A stretch of 30,866 nucleotides of DNA from an uncultured bacterium (GTDB taxonomy: Bacteria; Bacteroidota; Bacteroidia; Bacteroidales; Bacteroidaceae). Position 1 is the stretch's first letter. Each line of letters begins with the position of its first letter. Under the pieces are notes generated by a model that did no database searches, had not been told where the DNA came from, and saw nothing but the letters and a program-made list of their open reading frames with translations. The position numbers and the translations under genes were made by a program. Below, piece by piece: positions 23,482 to 30,866 of this stretch. The stretch lies in assembly GCA_945788485.1 (NCBI GenBank), contig CALZMB010000002.1, positions 1-30,866 on the forward strand, read 5' to 3'.

Positions 23482-26252
23482 GACACATACTATCAATCAT
23501 CTTCCTCGCCATGTACTTCATCAGCGGCATGGCAGAGACAGTGAACATCGTGCTGCCAAAGACCAGCAACAACAGAGTGGAATATGCTGCTGAGTATCTG
23601 CAGAAACAGCTGCTGAAACTCGGTTATGATGTCGTGGTGACCACCGGACGCACGGACAAGAAAGCCGACCATCATGTCACACTCTCGTTGGCTACCGACA
23701 ATACGGGGAAGAAAGAGGGCTTCACCATCAACACCACCGTCAAGGGGAAGAAGAAACCACATGCAAACACCGAAGTGATTGGCAACGACGGCACGGGCTG
23801 CATCTACGGATGCGACGAACTTGCAGCGCAATTGCGGAACAAGCGTTTCACACAGCTCCCGGCATCACTCTCCGACGCGCCGGAGATGGTGCTCAGAGGC
23901 GGGTGTATCGGTGTACAGAAGCCGTACTTGCTGCCTGGACGACAGGTGTATGAATATCCCTACACGCCGGAACTGTTCCCGTGGTTCTACGACAAGCAGC
24001 AATGGATAGAATATCTCGATATGCTGGTGGCGAACAGGATGAACTCCGTTTATCTATGGAACGGACATCCATTCGCATCGCTTGTGAAACTTGACGACTA
24101 TCCGTTTGCCGTTGAGGTTGACGATGCCACATTCGAGAAGAACAAAGAGATTTTCTCGTTCCTGACTGCCGAGGCTGACAAACGCGGCATCTTCGTCATA
24201 CAGATGTTCTACAACATCCTTGTCTCAAAGCCGTTTGCTGAGCATTATGGCATAAAGACGCAAGACCGCCACCGTCCCATCACTCCGCTTCTGCACGACT
24301 ATACATACAAATCGGTGAAGGCATTCATCGAGAACTATCCCAACGTCGGGCTTCTCGTCTGCCTCGGCGAGGCGATGGACACCTACGAGGATGATGTGGA
24401 ATGGATGACGAAAACTATCATACCGGCAGTGAAAGACGGTCTGAAGACCCTTGGCAGGACCGACGAGCCGCCTGTCTTGCTGCGTGCCCATGACACCAAC
24501 TGCGAGATGGTGATGGAAGCTTCGCTGCCATTGTACAAGAATCTGTACACGATGAACAAATACAACGGCGAATCGCTCACCACCTACACCCCGCAGGGGC
24601 CATGGGGCGAGACACACCGCGCCCTCGCCGCCTTAGGCTCGACACATATCTCTAACGTACACATCCTCGCCAACCTTGAGCCATGGAGATGGTCGTCGCC
24701 AGATTTCATACAGAAGACGGTCAATGCCATGCACAACGCACACCACGCCAACGCGCTGCACCTCTATCCCCAGGCATCTTACTGGGACTGGCCCTACACT
24801 GCCGACAGCATCAGCAACGGGACAGACAACCGCCTGAAACAGATTGAGCGAGACTGGATGTGGTTCTCCGCATGGGGGCGTTACGCATGGAACTGTCACC
24901 GCGACAGGACAGAAGAGACAGTGTATTGGGACGACACGCTCGCCACGGTATATGGCACCTCGGCAGAGAATGCCGCTCTCATACGCACGGCTCTCGAAGA
25001 GAGCGGAGAGATTGCGCCGAAGCTGCTGAGACGGTTCGGCATAACAGAAGGCAACAGACAGACACTGCTGCTCGGAATGTTCTGCTCGCAGATTGTCAAC
25101 CCGTACAAATACACCGTCTATCCGGGATTCTACGAGAGTTGCGGACCGGACGGCGAGAAGCTCATCGAGTATGTAGCGAAAGAGCATAACGCGCCGCTGC
25201 CGGTGAACCAGAACTTCCCGACAAACGTGAACGTGAAGGCTGCGGCATCAAAAGAGCATATCGGCGAACTGCCGCTCGACATCATACAACAGTGTGTTGA
25301 ACATGGCGAGAAAGCAGCGGCTGCCATTGACAAGGCTGCTGCGGGAATATCACGCCACACCGACGAGTTCGCCCGCCTGCGCAACGACATACATTGCTAC
25401 AGAGAGTTTGCATACGCCTTCGCCCTGAAAGTGAAAGCCTGCCATCATGTGCTGAACTACAAATACACACAGGACATAGCCGAGCTTGATGCTGCCGTGC
25501 CTCTACTTGAGCAGAGCCTCGCACACTACCGCACTCTCACCGCTCTCACCTCCGCGACATACCGCTATGCCAACAGTATGCAGACATCTATGCGACGCAT
25601 ACCTATCGGCGGAGACGACGGCAAGATGAAACACTGGGCAGAACTCTTGCCGTGCTACGAGCAGGAACTCGCCAACCTGAAGAAAAACATCGCGATGCTG
25701 AAAGCCCCACAGACCGAGAGCAACAAGAAAACAGCCATCAAGCCTCTGCGCGACGCTAAGGTAACGGAGCTTACTATCAACGGCAAACGTCCTGACGCTG
25801 TCCGAATGGCGGAAGGCGCGAAACTATTCTCCGACCTCGACTCGTTAGTCACCGACTATGCTGATGAGCTCAACAACCTGACGGCATACGTCACAACATC
25901 TAAAGAGCAGCGGGCTGACGGCACTACACTTGACATAACAACAGCAAAGCCGGTGACGGTGCTGATAGGATATTTCCGCGACGACCAAAGGAAATACGCC
26001 CAGGCTCCGAAACTCGAAATCGACGCTACGGCAAGCGAATACGGACAGCAGGAGCCATGCTTCACCTCAGCACTGCGCATCAACGGAATGCCACAGCTCA
26101 ACATTCATCCCTACAACCTCACGGCAGGCACACACACGCTCAGACTGCCAAAGGGATTCCTCGTTGTAGCCGGCATCACATCCGACACCATAACACCTCG
26201 TGATGCCGCTCTTGCAGGAGCCGACAGCAGCATCGACTGGCTGTTCTATTAA
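23478..26252 (+). CDS. GH138-type alpha-D-galacturonidase (RG-II chain A)
   Basis: A secreted 924-residue glycosidase. ATG 23478 is preferred over TTG 23472 because it directly begins the signal peptide (MRHILSIIFLAMYFISGMAE). An N-terminal alpha/beta domain like that of GH67/GH20 enzymes (VEYAAEYLQKQLLKLGYDV) is followed by a (beta/alpha)8 barrel (about 165-450: MVLRGGCIG, NRMNSVYLWNGHPF, FVIQMFYNI). Glu298 in LLVCLGEAM and Glu365 in KYNGESLT are 67 residues apart, the same spacing as the catalytic Glu294/Glu361 I recall for the GH138 enzyme BPA0997, which removes alpha-linked galacturonic acid from RG-II chain A. A helical region (590-740) and a C-terminal beta domain follow. It lies beside the GH137-like/GH2 gene, as BT0997 does beside BT0996. 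Automatic annotation may call it alpha-glucuronidase-like or hypothetical. Confidence 0.8.
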   Translation: MRHILSIIFLAMYFISGMAETVNIVLPKTSNNRVEYAAEYLQKQLLKLGYDVVVTTGRTDKKADHHVTLSLATDNTGKKEGFTINTTVKGKKKPHANTEVIGNDGTGCIYGCDELAAQLRNKRFTQLPASLSDAPEMVLRGGCIGVQKPYLLPGRQVYEYPYTPELFPWFYDKQQWIEYLDMLVANRMNSVYLWNGHPFASLVKLDDYPFAVEVDDATFEKNKEIFSFLTAEADKRGIFVIQMFYNILVSKPFAEHYGIKTQDRHRPITPLLHDYTYKSVKAFIENYPNVGLLVCLGEAMDTYEDDVEWMTKTIIPAVKDGLKTLGRTDEPPVLLRAHDTNCEMVMEASLPLYKNLYTMNKYNGESLTTYTPQGPWGETHRALAALGSTHISNVHILANLEPWRWSSPDFIQKTVNAMHNAHHANALHLYPQASYWDWPYTADSISNGTDNRLKQIERDWMWFSAWGRYAWNCHRDRTEETVYWDDTLATVYGTSAENAALIRTALEESGEIAPKLLRRFGITEGNRQTLLLGMFCSQIVNPYKYTVYPGFYESCGPDGEKLIEYVAKEHNAPLPVNQNFPTNVNVKAAASKEHIGELPLDIIQQCVEHGEKAAAAIDKAAAGISRHTDEFARLRNDIHCYREFAYAFALKVKACHHVLNYKYTQDIAELDAAVPLLEQSLAHYRTLTALTSATYRYANSMQTSMRRIPIGGDDGKMKHWAELLPCYEQELANLKKNIAMLKAPQTESNKKTAIKPLRDAKVTELTINGKRPDAVRMAEGAKLFSDLDSLVTDYADELNNLTAYVTTSKEQRADGTTLDITTAKPVTVLIGYFRDDQRKYAQAPKLEIDATASEYGQQEPCFTSALRINGMPQLNIHPYNLTAGTHTLRLPKGFLVVAGITSDTITPRDAALAGADSSIDWLFY

Positions 26253-26319
26253 AACAGGAATTAACAGACGACACCTATAATTCTCCAACTCCTCCCCCAA
26301 AATCTCCAACCCAGAACAA

Positions 26320-29300
26320 ATGAGAATAAGACTATTGCTTTCAGCATTCTTCATCATCTCTGTTGCTGCCGCGCAGAATGTCAGTCATGACATCATGAAA
26401 CGCATTCATGAAGAGGTTCAGACACCATACAAATACGGCATGGTGGTTGCGCCGGCTGACGAAGGGCATAAGATTGACTGTCCCACCGTCTATCGCCAAG
26501 GCGACAGATGGTATATGACATACGTCGTATATAACGGCAGCGGCGGGACAGACGGCCGCGGCTATACCACATGGTTGGCAGAAAGCCCCGACCTTCTGCA
26601 CTGGAACACCCTCGGGTGCATTCTCGACTACAAAGAATCGGGATGGGACATGAACCAGCGAGGCGGCTTCCCCGCTCTCATTGACTGGCAATGGAACGGC
26701 TCATACACGATGAACCCATACAAGGGGAAATACTGGATGACATACATCGGAGGCGAGGGGACGGGCTACGAAGGCGTTCGCGCCCCGCTCTTCATCGGGC
26801 AGGCGTGGACAAAACAGTCTCCGACAGCCATCACCACACCCCACGAATGGCAGTCGTCTGACAAGCCGTTGATGCACATCGACGACAAGGACGCACAATG
26901 GTGGGAGAAGCTGATACAATACAAAAGCACGGTGTATGAAGACAGGCAACGCTCGTTGGGACATCGCTTCGTGATGTTCTACAACGCAGGCGGCGTCAAT
27001 CCCGACAACGGGCTGAAGGCTGAGAGAATTGGCATCGCCCTCTCCGACAACATGAAGAGCTGGAAACGATATGCCGGTAATCCCGTCTTCACGCACGAAG
27101 AGCCGGGCATCATAACGGGCGATGCGCAGATTGCGGATTTCTCTCAGTGTGCTGCCGTGCAGGGGCCGTCAACAGAGCCGCTATATGTGATGTTCTATTT
27201 CTCGGCGTTCAACCCCTCCCGCCCCTACTCTGCCTACAACACCTTCGCCGTCTCACGAGACCTCGTACATTGGCAAGACTGGGACGGAGCCGACCTCATC
27301 TGCCCTTCAGAGAACTACGACAATCTCTTTGCACACAAGAGCTATGTCGTGAAACACAATGGTGTGGTGTATCACTTCTATTGTGCCGTGAACAAAGACA
27401 ACCAGCGCGGCATCGCCGTAGCCACCTCAAAGCCCATGGGCACATCACACATCAGTTTCCCGGCTGTCGAGCCAAAGGGCAAGCGCGGCGTCACTGCCCT
27501 GAACGACGGATGGCAGACAGCACTGCTCGATTCTGCGGGAAGACAGTGTGGAGAACCTCTCTCTGTCTCGCTGCCCCACAACTGGGACGACTATTACGGC
27601 TACCGGCAGCTGAAACATGGCAACCTTCACGGTTCTGCCATCTACAAGAAGAACGTCCGGATAGACAAGCGACAAGGCAAGAGATATTTCCTACAGTTTG
27701 AAGGTGTAGGCACATTCGCCACCCTCAGCGTCAACGGACACACCTACAGCCGCCAGCCAGTGGGGCGCACCACATGGACAGTGGATGTCACCGACCATAT
27801 TGTCTCTGGCGACAACAGCCTCTCTGTCCGTTGCGACCATCCTGAGTTGCTCACCGATATGCCGTGGGTGTGCGGCGGATGCTCGTCAGAGTGGGGCTTC
27901 TCTGAAGGCAGCCAGCCGTTCGGCATCTTCCGTCCCGTTTCGCTTGTCGTCACCGACGAGGTGCGCATAGAGCCTTTTGGGGTGCATATCTGGAACAATA
28001 CCGAATGCGATTCGGTATTTGTTGACACAGAGGTGAAGAACTATTCATCCTCCCCCGCCACCTTCGACCTTGTGCATAATCTCAACATGGCATCGGGCAA
28101 GCGTGTCTTCCGTCTGACAGAGAACGTCTCCCTTGCCCCGAAAGAGTGTCGCGTCATTAGGCTGGCAGCTGCTGTGAAAGACGTGGTGAGATGGCAGCCT
28201 GACGCTCCATATCTCTACAACCTCGTCTCTATGATAAAGCGCGACGGCAAGACGACCGACCAGATGGAAACGCCATACGGCATACGCGACATCAGATGGG
28301 TGCGCGCCTCCGGCAGACAAACTGCCACAGAAGGAGCGGCATCTGCCCCCGGCTTCTACATCAACGGCAAACGAATGTTCATCAACGGCACATGCGAATA
28401 CGAGCATCTGCTCGGAGGAGGCCATGCCTTCTCTCGCGAACAGATAGAGGCACGAATGCGTCTCATACGCCAGGCCGGTTTCAATGCCTACCGTGAGGCG
28501 CATCAGCCGCACAACCTGCTGTATCAGGACATTCTCGACAGAGACGGCATATTGTTCTGGAGCCAGTTCTCGGCGCATATCTGGTACGACACGCCACAGT
28601 TCCGCGAGAACTTCAAAACTCTCATGAGACAATGGATAAAAGAACGCCGCAACTCGCCCAGCATCATCCTTTGGGGCTTGCAGAACGAATCGGTGCTGCC
28701 ACATGAGTTTGCCGAAGAATGCACCGCCATCATCCGCGAGATGGACCCCACATGCGCAACGACATTCAATGCTCCCGGCCGCCTCGTCACCACATGCAAC
28801 GGAGGCGAGGGAACAGACTGGAATGTGATACAGAACTGGAGCGGCACATACGGAGGCTCGGCACTCAACTATGACAAAGAACTGAAACAACCCAACCAGC
28901 TCCTCAACGGAGAATACGGCGCATGGCGCACCGTGGGGCTGCACAGCGAGGCTGCGACAGACTCGTTGCGCAAAGAGAAATCATACAGCGAGGAGCGTGC
29001 CACCGATATTCTTGAGACAAAAGTGCGGCTGGCAGAGAGTGCGGCAGACAGTGTCTGCGGACACTTCCAATGGATTTTCGCAACACACGACAATCCGGGA
29101 CGTGTGCAACCTGACGGAGCATGGCGTATGGCAGACAAGATCGGACCGGTGAACTTCAAAGGCCTCACCACCGTGTGGGAGCAACCGACAGACGCATATT
29201 TCATGTATCGCTCAAACTACGTCTCGCCTGACACCGACCCGATGGTTTACATCGCATCACACACATGGGCAGACCGTTTCCTCACCACCGGCTCTCGTCG

Positions 29301-30714
29301 CACCGACATCACCGTCTATAGCAACTGCGACAGTGTGCTGCTCTACAACAGCGCGACAGACAAGGTGTGTCTCGGACGCAAGCGCAACGCCAACCGCCGC
29401 GGCACACACATGCTGTGGGAACATCGTCTCATCAAGTATAATGTGCTGCGCGCCGTAGGCTACCGTCATGGCAAAGCCGTTGCTGAAGACATCATCCTGC
29501 TCAACGGACTGGAGACAGCACCTGATTTCGACGCTCTCTACAAGCCGTCAGCCGTCGTTCCGCAGGCTGCCGACAACAACAGCAGCGATATGCTCAAGCC
29601 CTCTGCCGACAACTATGTGATGCGCATGAACTGCGGCGGAAACACCTACATCGATTCCTACGGCAACCGCTGGGAGGCTGACGACGCTTCTTATTCCACA
29701 TCATGGGGCGAGATGTTCATCGACGAAAAGACGCGGCGCGACGTGCTGCACAAACCTCAGCGCGGCAATGAGGCATCATCCGGCATTGCCTCCGCTCCGC
29801 TCCACAGTGTCCCCGCCTCTGCAAAAGCCGGCACGACATTCACTGACGAGACGCTCGCCGTTGCCGAGCAGGCTGTCAGAGCCTCGCAGGGTGAGATTGC
29901 AGTGCCTGTCCACGGCACCCGCGACTGGACGCTGTTCCAGACTTTCCGCTACGGCAGACACCGTCTCGCCTACGACTTCCCTCTCCCTGACGGCACATAC
30001 AACATCGAACTCTATTTCGTCGAGCCATGGCTTGGCATCGGTGGCGGTGTGAGGACAGACTGCAAACGTCAGCGTCTCTTCTCTGTTGCCGTCAACGACA
30101 GCATCGTGGCTGAGGACATCGATATATGGGCAGAGGCAGGATATGCCGGCGCATGGCGAAAAGACGTGACAGCCGAGGCACGCGGCGGACATCTCCGCAT
30201 CTCCTTCCCCGATGTCAAAGCAGGGCAAGCCGTCATCGCAGCCATTGCCATCAGTACGTCCGACAGCCGTGTGTTGCCGCTCAGGGCATACAACGACACG
30301 TTCTGGAGCAGCATAAACGCCAACAAGGTAGAGCGTCTGCCGAAGGAGTTGCTGCCTGCCGACGACGAGGCATTCCCTGCCACACGCTACACGCCGGTCA
30401 AAGGGCAGCGCACGAAAGACAAGGCTGAGACACTGTTCCGTATCACACCTGGTGTAGCGAGAGAATACGCCCTGCGCTTCCGCTACAAAAACCTCGGCGC
30501 GCCACAGACTGCACGTCTGCGCATCGTAGATGAGAAAGGCAGCGTCCTCGTTGACCGCGACATTCTCTTCCCTACAACGCCGAAGAAGTTCAGGCTTCTC
30601 AGCACAACCACCGGCACACAGATCAATGCCGGCAACTACAGCCTGCAACTCCTCCAGCCGGGGACGAAACAGACGGTCAAGAATGTTGAATTTGAATATC
30701 TTGAAGTACAGTAG
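26320..30714 (+). CDS. Two-enzyme protein: GH137-like beta-propeller + GH2 (beta-glucuronidase type) + malectin domain
   Basis: A secreted 1464-residue protein (signal peptide about 1-18). Residues 30-385 look like a five-bladed GH43/GH137-like propeller (DCPTVYRQGDRWYMTYV, WLAESPDLLHW, YEGVRAPLFIG, LKAERIGIALSD). Glu151 and Glu236 are candidate catalytic acids, but I cannot fix them. From about 395 a complete GH2 follows: sugar-binding jelly roll (PLSVSLPHNWDD), immunoglobulin-like domain, barrel with acid/base Glu790 in WGLQNES and nucleophile Glu865 in LLNGEYGAW. A malectin-like domain (about 1200-1285; GTYNIELYFVEPWLGIGGG) and a C-terminal beta domain (about 1380-1464) end the protein. 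The layout matches B. thetaiotaomicron BT0996, described as GH137 beta-L-arabinofuranosidase (chain B) joined to GH2 beta-glucuronidase (chain A). GH2 is certain; the GH137 label is by architecture and context. Confidence 0.87.
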   Translation: MRIRLLLSAFFIISVAAAQNVSHDIMKRIHEEVQTPYKYGMVVAPADEGHKIDCPTVYRQGDRWYMTYVVYNGSGGTDGRGYTTWLAESPDLLHWNTLGCILDYKESGWDMNQRGGFPALIDWQWNGSYTMNPYKGKYWMTYIGGEGTGYEGVRAPLFIGQAWTKQSPTAITTPHEWQSSDKPLMHIDDKDAQWWEKLIQYKSTVYEDRQRSLGHRFVMFYNAGGVNPDNGLKAERIGIALSDNMKSWKRYAGNPVFTHEEPGIITGDAQIADFSQCAAVQGPSTEPLYVMFYFSAFNPSRPYSAYNTFAVSRDLVHWQDWDGADLICPSENYDNLFAHKSYVVKHNGVVYHFYCAVNKDNQRGIAVATSKPMGTSHISFPAVEPKGKRGVTALNDGWQTALLDSAGRQCGEPLSVSLPHNWDDYYGYRQLKHGNLHGSAIYKKNVRIDKRQGKRYFLQFEGVGTFATLSVNGHTYSRQPVGRTTWTVDVTDHIVSGDNSLSVRCDHPELLTDMPWVCGGCSSEWGFSEGSQPFGIFRPVSLVVTDEVRIEPFGVHIWNNTECDSVFVDTEVKNYSSSPATFDLVHNLNMASGKRVFRLTENVSLAPKECRVIRLAAAVKDVVRWQPDAPYLYNLVSMIKRDGKTTDQMETPYGIRDIRWVRASGRQTATEGAASAPGFYINGKRMFINGTCEYEHLLGGGHAFSREQIEARMRLIRQAGFNAYREAHQPHNLLYQDILDRDGILFWSQFSAHIWYDTPQFRENFKTLMRQWIKERRNSPSIILWGLQNESVLPHEFAEECTAIIREMDPTCATTFNAPGRLVTTCNGGEGTDWNVIQNWSGTYGGSALNYDKELKQPNQLLNGEYGAWRTVGLHSEAATDSLRKEKSYSEERATDILETKVRLAESAADSVCGHFQWIFATHDNPGRVQPDGAWRMADKIGPVNFKGLTTVWEQPTDAYFMYRSNYVSPDTDPMVYIASHTWADRFLTTGSRRTDITVYSNCDSVLLYNSATDKVCLGRKRNANRRGTHMLWEHRLIKYNVLRAVGYRHGKAVAEDIILLNGLETAPDFDALYKPSAVVPQAADNNSSDMLKPSADNYVMRMNCGGNTYIDSYGNRWEADDASYSTSWGEMFIDEKTRRDVLHKPQRGNEASSGIASAPLHSVPASAKAGTTFTDETLAVAEQAVRASQGEIAVPVHGTRDWTLFQTFRYGRHRLAYDFPLPDGTYNIELYFVEPWLGIGGGVRTDCKRQRLFSVAVNDSIVAEDIDIWAEAGYAGAWRKDVTAEARGGHLRISFPDVKAGQAVIAAIAISTSDSRVLPLRAYNDTFWSSINANKVERLPKELLPADDEAFPATRYTPVKGQRTKDKAETLFRITPGVAREYALRFRYKNLGAPQTARLRIVDEKGSVLVDRDILFPTTPKKFRLLSTTTGTQINAGNYSLQLLQPGTKQTVKNVEFEYLEVQ

Positions 30715-30726
30715 ATTATTTTTGGC

Positions 30727-30844
30727 TGACGATACTAACGTTACTGACGATACTAACGATACTAACGTTATTAACGATTGTAACGATATTAACGTTATTA
30801 ACGATAGAAACGTTACATACGACAAAACTATAAATTGCACATGA
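30727..30844 (+). repeat. Nonamer-repeat element, copy F, with shared 26-bp leader
   Basis: About ten ~9-bp units of the type TAACGATAT / TAACGTTAT in a row (30727-30822), each unit near-palindromic around AACGTT or ACGAT. They are followed by the 26-bp sequence (30819-30844) identical to 23456-23481, ending in the start codon of the next gene. It is longer than copy E. Confidence 0.88.
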
Positions 30845-30866
30845 AACGCCATCTTAGCATATTTGC
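30841..30866 (+). CDS. Start of a further, probably exported protein (cut by window end)
   Basis: ATG 30841 opens a frame MKRHLSIF that runs off the window. Its position after the shared 26-bp leader, exactly as for the GH138 gene (MRHILSII), and the basic-then-hydrophobic beginning suggest a signal peptide and another member of the glycosidase locus. Nothing more can be said from eight residues. Confidence 0.55.

Overview
The window looks like a chromosomal segment from a Bacteroidales bacterium, most likely Prevotella-like. Supporting signs are a SprA/Sov type 9 secretion translocon gene downstream of ruvA, Bacteroidetes-type promoter elements (TAnnTTTG), the short spacing of secreted glycosidase genes, and weak ribosome-binding sites. 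No rRNA, tRNA, CRISPR array, transposase or phage gene was recognised.

Left part (1-14924) is housekeeping. In order: the 3' end of era, der, a small NTF2-like lipoprotein gene, lptB with a strong terminator, a structured gene-free stretch, the oppositely oriented ddh (meso-diaminopimelate dehydrogenase), ruvA, the very long sprA, and dacB (PBP4-type peptidase).

Right part (15046-30866) is a co-directional run of large secreted glycosidases behind one good promoter. The products are a GH95 with a Thr signature suggesting alpha-L-galactosidase, a GH140-type apiosidase, a GH78 rhamnosidase fused to a sialidase-like beta-propeller, a GH138-type alpha-galacturonidase, a GH137-like/GH2 two-enzyme protein, and the first codons of another exported protein. 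This set matches the exo-enzymes known to take apart rhamnogalacturonan II (RG-II), the most complex pectin: L-galactose, glucuronic acid and galacturonic acid of chain A, apiose linking chains A and B, the terminal L-arabinofuranose of chain B, and possibly the Rha-Kdo disaccharide of chain C. The window therefore holds part of an RG-II utilisation locus; its SusC/SusD transporters and regulator would lie outside.

Two families of intergenic repeats overlay both parts. One (four copies, 178-201 bp) is built of 8-bp units TTGACRAG and their complement around a conserved core; three copies share a perfect 34-bp segment, and two are inverted around der. The other (two copies) is built of about 9-bp units around TAACGWTA and ends in an identical 26-bp sequence running into the start codon of two different glycosidase-locus genes. 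These repeats are the least explained feature of the window.
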